Origin: Meta bourneti
Lineage: Eukaryota > Arthropoda > Arachnida > Araneae > Tetragnathidae
Length of the DNA: 64,000 nt
Direction: 5' to 3'
NCBI GenBank assembly: GCA_933210815.1
Contig: OW119929.1
Span: 46,072,364-46,136,363 of the forward strand
The notes under the pieces: model-generated
Seen by the model: only the letters and a program-made list of their open reading frames with translations
Told to the model about the DNA's origin: nothing
Databases searched by the model: none
Shown here: positions 23,634 to 33,814 of the stretch, piece after piece
How the letters are laid out: each line of letters starts with the position of its first letter
Position numbering within the stretch: the first letter of the stretch is position 1
Program-made: the position numbers and the translations under genes

Positions 23634-24099
23634 ATGTCTATGCGTCTATCTACGTTTAGAGATTGGCCAACGCACAGACGTTGACATTAGGGACCTAGCC
23701 AAAAACGGACTGTATTATACCTGTGTCTTGGACGTGATCAGGTGCTATTGGTATGGCGAAGGGCTTGAAAAATTGGTAAAAAGAAGATGTAGTGAGATCC
23801 AAACCCAAAGTTTTATCCAAAATGTTTGGTAGCCCATAGATGAAATTGTACAGGTGCTGGATGAAATCAACAATACCAATGGTTTTATAAAAAAAAAAAA
23901 AACGATGTATAGCTTTACCCCTTAGACAAGGACAAGGACGAACGACTTTGTAAAATTTGCAAGGAATCGGAAAATGAATGCTACTTTACAGCCTTGCGGT
24001 CATCTGGTGACATGCATGAGATGTACGAAGAGTCTTTCAACGTGTCCTATGTATCGAACCAATATTTTACATAAAATTAAAACGTACATTTGTCACTAA
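23634..24099 (+). pseudogene. IAP-like gene remnant (BIR plus RING), left arm
   Basis: Two domains of an inhibitor-of-apoptosis protein can be read in order. The BIR part has RLSTFRDWPT, then after a frameshift DIRDLAKNGLYYT, DVIRCYWYGEGLEK. The second zinc-ligand Cys of the CxxC pair is Tyr, and the distal His/Cys are not recognisable. The C-terminal RING has CKIC, then after a second frameshift PCGHLVTCMRC and TCPMYR, where the last zinc-ligand Cys is again Tyr. A stop closes the frame about 15 residues later, the usual place for an IAP RING. IAPs bind caspases and act as E3 ubiquitin ligases. They occur in arthropods and in several insect DNA viruses. An A-run at 23886-23901 lies between the domains. 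The gene is inactive. Confidence 0.72.
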
Positions 24100-24587
24100 A
24101 CTGTCTATTTATTAGTACATGTAGTAGATGCAATTTCAAGTGATATACTGAACATGGTGAGGAAGAAAATTCAATTGTAAAAGGGTGGTATTGAGTTGAA
24201 AATTGTTAAATTGGCACAAGTGCTTCAGTAAAAAGATTAGTAAGGAAGTTTGAGACTCTAAAACCTTAAGACTCTTTATTAAGGAAAAAAATCGTGTAGG
24301 AAAGACTTATACACCTTATAAATATATTGACTATTTTAATTATTAGTCGTTTGTGGATTACATGTTAAACCTATTTACTAAAGAATTTTAAAGAGTGCCT
24401 TAAACAGGAGTTACTAAATGCTTTAGGAAAGATGTGTAAATGTACTCTGTAATGCAAGAAAGAATACTTGAATTAAATATTCATTTTGAGTGTTTCTTTC
24501 TTTTAGGGGGCTTATTAAAACTTTTGTTAAAAGCATTTTAAAATAATGTTTATTAATTTTTTAAAACTTTCTTACTTTACTGCTTAA

Positions 24588-25125
24588 TGTTTTTTTTTTC
24601 TACCATAAAAATAGGTCTATAAGATTATTCAGGATATTTCGAAAATTCTTGTGAAAATGAATGTTACAAAAATGTTTGCTGAAAAGAATGCCTGGATTAC
24701 AATATAGTAATTTTAAATAAAATATCATTTGTATGTATATCTATGTTCTATGATTATTTCTCCTTGAATTCATTATTCGAAACTTAGGTAAATATATTTT
24801 GATTTAGAAAAGTGAGAATTCGAAAACACCGAGGATTGGATAAGGAGGATAATAAGACCAGAAAACAGGAGGATGGGAGGAAACAGTACATGGTCGATTA
24901 TGAGGCAGGAAACCTAAAAAAAAAGTTAAATAGAAAAAATTAACCAATAAAAAAAGTTAAACAGTGAAAAAAGTTAAACAGGAAAAAAAGTTAAACAGAA
25001 AAAAAATTAAACAATAAAAAAGAGTTAAAGAGAAAAAGTTAAACACTAAAAAAGTTAAACAGAAAGAGTTAAACAGTAAAAAAGTTAAGCAGTAAAACAT
25101 AGTTCAACAGTAACAATAAAAAAAG
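24588..25125. other. Central unpaired spacer of the palindrome
   Basis: Arm pairing stops after 24587 and resumes at 25126. The spacer is AT-rich in its first 330 bp with no gene, and its second part is a minisatellite (24911-25135). It could hold the junction left by an internal deletion. Confidence 0.65.
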
Positions 25126-25135
25126 TTAAGCAGTA
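24911..25135. repeat. Minisatellite of GTTAAACAGTAAAAAA-type units
   Basis: About a dozen imperfect 14-18-bp units of the form AAAAAAGTTAAACAG(T/A) run head to tail beside the palindrome centre. Only the last unit overlaps the right arm, so the array is not mirrored on the left. Confidence 0.75.
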
Positions 25136-25613
25136 AAGTAAGAAAGTTTTAAAAAATTAATAAACATTATTTTAAAATGCTTTTAACAAAAGTTTTAATA
25201 AGCCCCCTAAAAGAAAGAAACACTCAAAATGAATATTTAATTCAAGTATTCTTTCTTGCATTACAGAGTACATTTACACATCTTTCCTAAAGCATTTAGT
25301 AACTCCTGTTTAAGGCACTCTTTAAAATTCTTTAGTAAATAGGTTTAACATGTAATCCACAAACGACTAATAATTACAATAGTCAATATATTTATAAGGT
25401 GTATAAGTCTTTCCTACACGATTTTTTCCTTAATAAAGAGTCTTAAGGTTTTAGAGTCTCAAACTTCCTTACTAATCTTTTTACTGAAGCACTTGTGCCA
25501 ATTTAACAATTTTCAACTCAATACCACCCTTTTACAATTGAATTTTCTTCCTCACCATGTTCAGTATATCACTTGAAATTGCATCTACTACATGTACTAA
25601 TAAATAGACAGTT

Positions 25614-26079
25614 TAGTGACAAATGTACGTTTTAATTTTATGTAAAATATTGGTTCGATACATAGGACACGTTGAAAGACTCTTCGTACATTTCATGCAT
25701 GTCACCAGATGACCGCAAGGCTGTAAAGTAGCATTCATTTTCCGATTCCTTGCAAATTTTACAAAGTCGTTCGTCCTTGTCCTTGTCTAAGGGGTAAAGC
25801 TATACATCGTTTTTTTTTTTTTATAAAACCATTGGTATTGTTGATTTCATCCAGCACCTGTACAATTTCATCTATGGGCTACCAAACATTTTGGATAAAA
25901 CTTTGGGTTTGGATCTCACTACATCTTCTTTTTACCAATTTTTCAAGCCCTTCGCCATACCAATAGCACCTGATCACGTCCAAGACACAGGTATAATACA
26001 GTCCGTTTTTGGCTAGGTCCCTAATGTCAACGTCTGTGCGTTGGCCAATCTCTAAACGTAGATAGACGCATAGACATTC
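25614..26079 (-). pseudogene. IAP-like gene remnant (BIR plus RING), right arm
   Basis: Mirror of 23634-24099 with the same frameshifts and the same Cys-to-Tyr losses. One substitution distinguishes the arms here: plus-strand T at 25693 against G at 24020 (T-to-C expected for perfect pairing). It falls within the RING. Confidence 0.72.
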
Positions 26080-26762
26080 TTGGAACTTTTGGCTTCAAAT
26101 TTGCATAATGGTTATTCATTTTCCTTAACTATATTATGCTCTATTACTTTTAAGTATAAAATTATGGAGCAGATTGAGTTAAATCCCATGAAAAAAGGTT
26201 CTTTTACTCAATTTTTAAAAATCTGATACTTGTCAGAGATACTAGTTTCCTTTCAACAAAGGCAAAGACTTGTGTGTGCCCACAAATAAATAATTCAATT
26301 TGTTGATGTAATTTTAGAAAAAATAAAACTGCAGAATTAAGAGAATTCAGTATACTTTAAAATTCTCATTTTAAAGAAAGTCAAAATACGTTTATCTTAT
26401 AAATTATATTTGGTTATGTTTTTTTTCTTGCTCAAGTTTAGTCGTAGAATTGAATTGCATTCAGAGCGCATAAACGTGGTAGAGTAAAAAAAATCACACG
26501 CACATTTAAGTATATCCTTTCGTTAAAATCTTGTATTACAACATAAAATTTTATTTCGTGCATTATCACAAACACATGTTTACTGAGTATGTACATTCTT
26601 CACTTAGTCTTATCTTTTGTGAGTAACAATGGAACGCAAAAGATAAATTTTAACTTTACTGATTAGTATGATTAGTAAGTGTATGGTGTTATATAGTCCA
26701 GTTCTTCGTGGCCTCCAGTTTACAATTATTTTTCCAAGAACAGCTAACGCTTTTCAATAGCA

Positions 26763-27290
26763 ATGCTTAATATTTGTGCAATTGTGGATTTTGATGGATT
26801 TCAGACTCAAGAAAAGTTTCTTAGTATGTAAATACGTATACAATGCTGTAAAAATCGCAAGTAGCTTCAAGTATTCGTTTTCACTTATCGTCTGAGCATA
26901 AACTTAGTGCCAAAATCGTACAACTGTGATATGTTAAAAATTACGTATGTGCACTTCATTTCCATGACATAGCAAATTGTGCTCCCTTAGAAAGTCTAGA
27001 CTAAGCTTTTAGAATTGTACGAGCAGACCAAGAGGGCCACTCAGTACCTAATTGCTTACAAAGGTGGTTGTGTGGAAAAGAAACGCTTAGATGCATTGAA
27101 TATTTCGAATATCAACTTGGAACAATATGGGTGTCCCAAATTCTATGCATTATGTGCTCTAAGTAGCAACAAAGATATCCAAAAACTATAATGTGGTCAT
27201 CACAAAAATAATTTGCATTGCCCCATAGCTGAGGTGATGGCATTGAATAATTGGCTTGTCGGAAATATGTGTCTCTTAAAAAAATGCAAG
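26763..27290 (+). pseudogene. Unrecognised cargo gene with CGHH/HCP motif, right arm
   Basis: Reading across several stops gives a plausible protein. It starts MLNICAIVDFDGFQ, continues with a divergent middle, then has a well-preserved block with QTKRATQYLIAYKGG, VEKKRLDALNIS and NLEQYGCPKFYALC, and ends in a CGHH...HCPIAEVMALNNWL segment. The paired Cys/His suggests a zinc site, and the acidic DFDGF start recalls a metal-dependent nuclease such as a PIN-like fold. That assignment is only a guess. A possible GTATGT donor follows at about 27290 and a TAG acceptor at 27402. At least one stop interrupts the block (after SNKDIQKL). Confidence 0.5.
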
Positions 27291-27879
27291 TATGTAAAAA
27301 TAAGTTCTTTTTTTTTACTACAATGTATTATTTTTGTAAAAAATATTAATCATAATGTTTTTACTATTAAAAAATGTTATAATTTACCTTGTTTCCATGT
27401 AGCTTCCTTCAATCTGTTTAAGAATTGTCTGCTGGATTTGCAGAGATTGTTTTAAGAATACATAGAATTCAGATTTAATCCATTATTTCAATAATTTTTG
27501 TTCATTTTAAAATTCACATTAATACTTAAAATTTTCAGCTATTATTTAATTTTACTCATAGGTAAAACTATCAGCGGTGTGAGTAAATATTTAGATTATG
27601 CATTTAATATCAAGAAAAGGGCAAAATTAATTTGCTTAGCAGCACAGATGTGCACACATTATTTTCAAAAACAGAAAACCCACTTACTATCCATTTAATA
27701 TAGCAATGTAGAACACTTAAAATTAAGAAAACAGTACAAAGTATCTTGTAAAATACTTCATAGCTTCGTACAGTATTGGTATTTTGCTGTGCAATGTAAA
27801 TTGTACGATGTGCATAAGGATTTCAAATAAATAAAAGGAAGTTCATATTTAGTAAAATGTGTGGTTTGCAAAAGCATTA

Positions 27880-29237
27880 AAGAAAAAGAACTTTTAATTT
27901 AGATCTTCAAGGACAAATGGTTTTTAATTCTATATTTCACTACTTCAAATGTGCAAGGAAACATGGTATGGGTCTTGTAAAGTTTCAAATTAATGTATAA
28001 AATTCTTTTTACTCTTACAGGTTTTTATAATAATTTTTTTACTATGCATAAAACGCACTTTAAGAACCAAACTTTTAAAAATGTCTCAATTGTAAAATTA
28101 AAAAATAGAAAGCAAATTGCATTTAAATGTTTGTAATAATATTTAAAGTATATATTTCTCTCTCTCAATTGTTAAACGTTTTCTAAAAATCACTAAAATG
28201 AATGAAAATTTATTTAAAGTAAACAATAATATGGAAGGAAAAATTAATTAAAAATAATATTTAATTTATATTTTACAGGATAAAGGGTTTTAATACTATT
28301 TTTCACTACTTCAAATGTGTAAGGAAACATGTTCATAATATGGGTCTTGCAAAGTTTCAAAAATTTTACGCTCACTTATGTGTATAATATTAAAAAATTC
28401 TGCAATAAAATATGTGCTATAGCATCTAATGTATAATTAATTTTTGAGTAAAACATAAATCTTAAAATCAACGAAAATTTCATTTCAGATCTTGCATTTT
28501 AAAAAGAAAATTTATAAGACCATGTAATAAAAAAAACCAAATAATCCAAAATACAGTGTATGTGGTAAGACAAGCAAAAGTTTATTTAGAATAGAAAAGG
28601 TGTAAGCATTAAAAAGATTTTCAATATTCCCTTATGGATCTGCATTTAAGTGTTTGTCATAATATTTAATGTATATGTTTCAATTGTAAAATGTTTTCTA
28701 AAAATCTTCAACATTAAAAATATGTATAATAGTATTTAATATATAATTAATTTTAAGTAAAAACATTAATTTTTAAAATATTAAATCCTTATATTTCATC
28801 CAAAAACAGGTTTGTAAATCTATATAATATAAATTAAATCACTAAAATTTATGAAGATTTATTCAAAGTAAAAATAATATGCAAGGAAAGATTAATTAAA
28901 AAATAACATTTTAATTTAGATTTATAGAATAAAGGGTTTTAATACTATTTTTCACTTCTTCAAATGTACAAGAAAACATATTCATAGTATTTGTCTCGTA
29001 AAGTTTCAAAAATTTTACTCTTACTTAAGTGTATAATATTAAAAATTTCTGCTATAAAATAGGTGTTATAGCATCTAATGTATAATTAATTTTTGAGTAA
29101 ATATCTAACTTAAAAAAAAAACATAAATCTATATAGCAAAGAAAAATTTCATTTCAGATCTTGCATTTTAAAAGAAAATTTATGAAACCATGTAATAAAA
29201 AAACCAAATAATCCAAAATACAGTATATGTGGTAAGA
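27880..29237. repeat. Diverged direct repeat (~664 bp period), right arm
   Basis: Inverted copy of the left-arm array at 20477-21830. No gene is recognisable in it. A 66-codon frame at 27498-27698, just before it, has no features I recognise. Confidence 0.6.
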
Positions 29238-29386
29238 CACGCTAAAAATTTATTTAAAAACGAGATGTAAGCATTTATAAAAATACTATTCTGAAAGGCA
29301 AAGATCAATTGCAACTTTGTCCAAATATCGTCTAGTGTACGACACTGAGTTCTAGTTCGGGGGCACATAAGTGGTTTATCGCTGCT

Positions 29387-29844
29387 TTATACAAGAATTT
29401 TACGAAACGTTAAATTTATTCTAGGGCATAATGCACGGGGCAAGCTGTGAAACCAAAATTGGTTTGTTTGATACTTCATCTCAAGCAAGCTTCCATTTTC
29501 CAGAACAATTTTTAAAGAATTGTAGTTCTTTCTAGAAAACACAAATTGCCTTTTCTGTCCAAATGAAACAGACGCTATGGGTGCATAAAGTTCCAAGTCC
29601 TTCTCGTTGTTTTTATTGGCGCAACTATGCAGTCCTTACCATCTTTATAACGCTTCACCAACTCAAAATTAAATCTTGCACCAATTATTCGCTCCATTTC
29701 TCCCTTTATTTCCAATACTTTAGGAGATCAAGGCTTGGCTGTAATAGAAGACCCGCTAAAAGTATAGCTTATTCCTTCGTCTTCGTATGCTACAAGTTGA
29801 CAAGGCACAGTATATTTTTGACCTAAAATTTCTAAATTTCGTCT
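29387..29844 (-). pseudogene. ALKBH2-like dioxygenase remnant, right arm
   Basis: This is the mirror of 19870-20327. The 69-codon C-terminal frame (29387-29596) encodes exactly the same residues, and the upstream stop and frameshift are shared. The two copies therefore did not decay independently. Confidence 0.75.
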
Positions 29845-30281
29845 TTTTTTAATACGTTAATTCGTTTTCCAATCGACGGAAATATGCCTAGCCTTCACGA
29901 TCTGTAAACAATTTACCATACTCATAACATAAAGAATTGTGAGTAGACTTTTTCAAGTTCAGACTTGCTCGATGGACATAATCGTGACGTCACATCGAAA
30001 TCTCAGAAGGAAAAAAAATCCAAGTCCCAAACGTAAACACACTGACGTCACTAATCATGAATAAAGTAAAAACATTAAGAAATCAATTCGTTCCTTAGAT
30101 TAATTACTTTTAAAATCACCAGATGGCGCCATAAGTCATTTTGAAAAAGCATTTATTAAAACCCCTATGCAATTATTCAAACCATTTTCTAAAAATAACG
30201 CATTCCTAATACTAAGAAAAAATACAAGTCCAAAAGAGAGAAAAAATCCAACACTACATTAATTCACCAACTTAAGTTAAC

Positions 30282-30353
30282 TCTCTTACAGCCTAACGGA
30301 TAGCGCGCTTGACTTCGGATCCTATGGTCCCGGGTTCGAATCCAAGAAATTCC
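30282..30353 (+). pseudogene. tRNA-Arg(TCG)-like sequence, right arm
   Basis: Mirror copy of the left-arm tRNA-like sequence. The B box is at 30333-30343. It has the same unpaired acceptor stem. Confidence 0.5.
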
Positions 30354-30503
30354 TTTTTAATTAAAAATAATAGAGTTTCGAATTTCTCCACCAGATGACA
30401 CTACGAGTGATTCATCACCATGGTAACGAAACGACGCCATCTTGAAACAACTCAACGCCTGCACGAAGTCGATGACAAAAAAAAATCCAAATGTAAACAA
30501 ACA

Positions 30504-30594
30504 ATACGTCACTTCCGCTTTTGGATGACGTCACGCTGTGACGTCACGTGGCCCCGCCCACTTCTGGTCACGTGGTATGACGTCACTTCCGCCG
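30504..30594. promoter_or_regulatory. Promoter-like cluster at the right end of the palindrome
   Basis: This is the mirror image of the cluster at 19120-19210, with the same three TGACGTCA sites, two CACGTG sites and GC box in reverse order. Confidence 0.6.
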
Positions 30595-30617
30595 CATATA
30601 CGGGCCGGTATACTACT

Positions 30618-30722
30618 AACGTGCACCAGCCCCCTTTGTACACGACGGTGTTTGGCTGGATTCGAACTCGCAACCCTTCGGTTGCAAGTCCGTTACTCTT
30701 CCAACCGGGCCACCGCGGCCCT
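30618..30722 (-). mobile_element. SINE-A, 5' tRNA-like head (split copy)
   Basis: On the minus strand it starts GGGCCGCGGTGGCCCGGTTG and holds A-box-like and B-box-like (GAGTTCGAATCC) sequences, then breaks at CACGTT, where the palindrome lies. It includes one AACGTG duplication (30618-30623). Confidence 0.85.
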
Positions 30723-30730
30723 GTAGCGTC

Positions 30731-31752
30731 ATTGGAGATCCATTTTCGCATCACCATCCCTGCTTCTTTCATGATATTTTTGGCACAGCTGGAAATAAAA
30801 AGTGCCTCTTCACGAGTGTCTTGTCCTGTGATCCAATCATCAACGTACATGAAAGAATCTAGATGTTGTACAGCTGTGCAAAACTCATCTTTATATTTAT
30901 CAATGTGATGTTCAACAGTAGCCGCTAACAGGAACGGGCTAGCGTTGACCCCAAAGGGTACCCTGTTGAAACGATATATTTGCAGGTTTGGCCTTTTGTC
31001 AATACGAGGATTACTGTCAGTCCACAAAAAACGTACAGCATCTTTATGGTTGTCTTCCAGGCAAATTTGAAGGAAGGCTTGACGTATATCAGATGATATT
31101 GCAATTCGATTAAGTCTAAAGTTGATAAGCACATCTAGTAGATTTGGATATAAGTTGGGACCCTGCCACAATCAGTCGTTTAAGGAAACTCATTATTCTG
31201 GTGCGATGCTGCGTCAAATACTATACGTGTTGTAGTTGAAACCCGACCTTCCTTTTTTACGGCTTGGTGAGGCAAATAATATGTTGGTTTGTCTTTATTT
31301 ATTTCAGAATTTTCGACTTTCTCAACTATTCCTTGATTTAAATAATCCTGAATAATTTCTGTGTACTGTGAATAAAGTTCCGAATTTTTTTGAAACCTTC
31401 TCCACAAACTATGGAATCGCTGTTTTGCTACCGGAGGATTATCTGCTAATTGTTTCCAATCTTTACGAAATGGCAATTCCACTGTATATCGCCCTTTATT
31501 GTATCTGACTGTTTGTTCAAAGATTTCCATGGCTTGATCGTCTTCACGAAAGCAAGGATCATCTTTTATGCCAAGAGATTCGAGTTCAAAAAATTGTTTC
31601 AAAGTGTCGTCTATAGAACTATCGTCTTTAAGAAGAAAGCACGATGCCACATCATAAGTTTTGATTTCGTCGAATCTTCCACCCGCGACCCAACCAAATT
31701 CAGTTTCCTTAAACAGTAATTCTTCATTCACTTTGTCAAGATTATCTTTCAT
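30731..31752 (-). pseudogene. BEL/Pao reverse transcriptase, N-terminal and catalytic part
   Basis: The first part (31180-31752, 190 codons) is the connector and RT fingers: FGWVAGGRFDE, LPFRKDWKQL, TTRIVFDAASHQ. A stop and frameshift near 31170-31190 separate it from the RT core, which keeps ISSDIRQAFLQI (first catalytic Asp), RFNRVPFGVNASPFLL and FMYVDDWITG (YVDD). The core ends at codon NDAT, where the SINE-A insertion cuts it at 30731. The open frame carries on into the SINE and palindrome terminus to 30509, but that tail is not part of the element. Confidence 0.85.
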
Positions 31753-31759
31753 TATTCGA

Positions 31760-32235
31760 CAAAATATATCTGCATTTAATAACGCATGGATCTCTTTGGC
31801 TTCGAAAAAACAAGGATCAGCTAATTTAAAAAAATTCAGGAATTTTTATTTTTGAAATATCTAAATTAACACTAGGCGTCAACCCTGTTATCTTGTCAGT
31901 AACTAAGAACTCAATAGGTTCCACAAAACTTCCGTTTTCATTCGAGATGAAAGTCGTCAATTTCCCTTTCAAATTTTGTTTTGTTGAATTTAATCCAGAA
32001 ACCGAAGTTTGTACCTTTTCTAATCTAATACCAAGGAAATCACTCGTTTTTCTGGACAATATATTAACATTTGACGCGCTATCAAAAATACATCTACATT
32101 TTATTAATGTTCCTCCATCTTTATTTTGCAACCAAATTATACCCGTAGATAATAAAATACTCTTTTTATTTTGATTAAATATGCTTGTTAAAACAGTGTT
32201 TTGGAAAGTGGAAGAATTTATTGCGGCAGATGAGC
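31760..32235 (-). pseudogene. BEL/Pao aspartic protease region
   Basis: After a frameshift in about 32240-32300 the frame continues with ESSSAAINSS, and CRCIFDSASNVNILS carries the DSAS catalytic motif of retropepsins (DUF1758 type). FLGI and LVTDKITG blocks follow. The protease matures the polyprotein. The frame is closed at 31826, and the link to the RT region is also broken. Confidence 0.75.
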
Positions 32236-32343
32236 TTTCGTTTTGATTTCTGAATCTGCTGCGGACACGTGTTTACTTTCGACCGGCGCCTCTTTCACAC
32301 TAGCGTCAGCATGTCTACAAATTGATTTAGAATGCTTTCCACC

Positions 32344-33540
32344 TCAGCTACATAAATAATTCGAACGGCACTCATTTTTTCTGTGATTTTTTCGTAAGCA
32401 CAGTTCACAAAGCTTATGAAACTTAACCAGTTCGAATCTTTTTCCGAGGGAATATTGTAGAAATTTTGCACATCTGAAAACAGGATGAGGATTCTTTTCA
32501 GAACAAATTATACAGCTTTTATTTTCATTGTTTTGATTAACCAATAGAGTTTTTGATTTGGAAACGAAATTAAAGGATTTTCTCATCATCGTTTTTCCTT
32601 CGGGTATAAAATTCCTGTCTACAGCTAACAAGACTGCTTCACGTTGTTCTAAAAATTTTAAAAAGGTCATGAATTGATCAAAGGAAGGGACCTCTTTAGA
32701 TTTTTGTAATAATTCAAAGTTCTTTCTGGATTCTTTATCCAATTTTTTAAGCATAATATTTAGCAGAAAAATGTTAAATAAATCGTTTTGTTCATATTTT
32801 AGCATCTTTAAAGCGCGTAAATTCTTTTGGATACAATCGATCATTGCACGAATTTCTTGTGCATTCTCACGTTCTATTTTCTTAAAGTTCAAAATAGATT
32901 GAATATGAACATCAACAATTAACCGTTGATTGTCATATCGCGATTCAAGAGCTTCGTATAAGGAAGAAAATGAATCGAAAGTAGATGCAAATTCTTTAAC
33001 TTCTTCTACAAGACAAGAATTTAAATAATATAATTTCTGTGACTGACTAAGTTGATCGTTCGACGTTATCAAATCATCAAATTGATTTTTGAATGCACTA
33101 AAATGTTGATATTTTCCCATAAATGTGGGAAGCACAACAGGTGGAATTTTAGTTTTAACTAACAAAGTTTCAGTTTGTTTTTCGTCAACGTCAGTCACAG
33201 ACTTGCATTTCATATTAGAATTAATAAAGAGCTTAATCTTTACCTCTAAATCTTCAAGGCGTAGTTCACACTGTTCTATATCATCCTGAAATTCTATTAA
33301 TTCAGGTGCTGGGGCCTTTTCTATGCAGGAGTATTGTTTCAGTTCATCAACTTTTGCTGCAGCTGTGTGATCTATTTTCTTCAATTTCACATCAAGTTCC
33401 GTTTTACTTCTGTCTGTTGACACTTTATCAACAAAGTTTTCAATTCTGGTAATACTTCCTTTTAAGGAAGTTTTTGCTTTTACGAGTTTTTCTATGATAT
33501 CCATTTTACTGAGTTCTGTCTCCCGCTCTGACGGGAACAA
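32344..33540 (-). pseudogene. BEL/Pao gag region
   Basis: A 398-codon frame starts with a coiled-coil-like N-terminus rich in Lys, Glu and Leu. A central capsid-like segment has PTFMGKYQHFSAFKNQFDDLI and YYLNSCL, typical of Pao gag (DUF1759 type). It ends with a CIIC...C knuckle and a classical CX2CX4HX4C knuckle (CELC...H...C). A TGA ends it at 32344 inside what looks like a third knuckle (NYLCS stop GGKH), so the stop is probably a mutation. Gag forms the particle that packages element RNA. Confidence 0.8.
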
Positions 33541-33814
33541 GTGTTGCGTTCACCCTTTTAAAAACGCATAAATAAAAGTTCGACGGACCACAGCTGTCTT
33601 TTCTGCTTTTTATTTAAAAGGACGTCACACACATTCTGTACAACATACAAAGACAGCTGAACATTAATGAGTTGAAGCAATTGTGGGTGTCGATATAAAT
33701 ATTCGACTGGTTATTGCTGCTTACTTTACAGCGTCTAGTAGTCAACTGGAGATGGGCTCAGTCGGCTCGGGTATTGCGCATGCGTGAACATTTTCGACTC
33801 TCTTCAGTGGCGCT
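33541..33814. other. BEL/Pao 5' flank, possible leader or LTR
   Basis: Sequence upstream of gag on the minus strand. No TG...CA LTR matching the 3' side and no clear primer-binding site could be read. Confidence 0.35.

Larger units (their letters stand above)
19097..30617. mobile_element. Giant palindromic Maverick/Polinton-like element (11.5 kb)
   Basis: Plus-strand sequence from 19097 (AGTAGTATACCGGCCC) runs inward and is repeated in reverse complement ending at 30617 (GGGCCGGTATACTACT). Arms run 19097-24587 and 25126-30617, almost base for base. Pairing positions sum to 49714 at the ends and 49713 at the centre, so only a few single-base indels and substitutions separate them. The element is flanked by AACGTG at 19091-19096 and 30618-30623, a 6-bp target-site duplication inside a SINE-A. 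A 6-bp duplication and AG...CT ends are hallmarks of Maverick/Polinton elements. Each arm carries decayed ALKBH2-like, IAP-like and unidentified genes. No polymerase, integrase, ATPase or capsid gene is present, so it could not move on its own. A foldback assembly artefact is possible, but the clean duplication and arm differences argue against it. Confidence 0.8.
16426..33540 (-). mobile_element. BEL/Pao-type LTR retrotransposon, decayed and split by nested insertions
   Basis: Reading on the minus strand, the order is gag with zinc knuckles, aspartic protease, reverse transcriptase (YVDD), RNase H and integrase. This is the Pao arrangement, with a DUF1759-type gag and DUF1758-type protease. 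The RT is cut at 18864-18876/30723-30735 by a SINE-A carrying the giant palindrome. Without the inserts the coding body is about 5.3 kb. Stops or frameshifts occur between gag and protease, before the RT core, in RNase H and in integrase. I could not find a matching LTR pair at either end, so the outer limits are the coding limits only. Confidence 0.85.

Noticed and set aside
27498..27698. 66-codon frame in the right arm (and mirror at 22013-22213)
   Set aside because: No recognisable domain and Ile/Leu/Lys-rich as expected from AT-rich sequence. It could be an exon tail but cannot be supported.
30420..30908. 162-codon plus-strand open frame
   Set aside because: It runs across the palindrome terminus, the SINE-A head and BEL/Pao antisense sequence, so it is a chance chimera.
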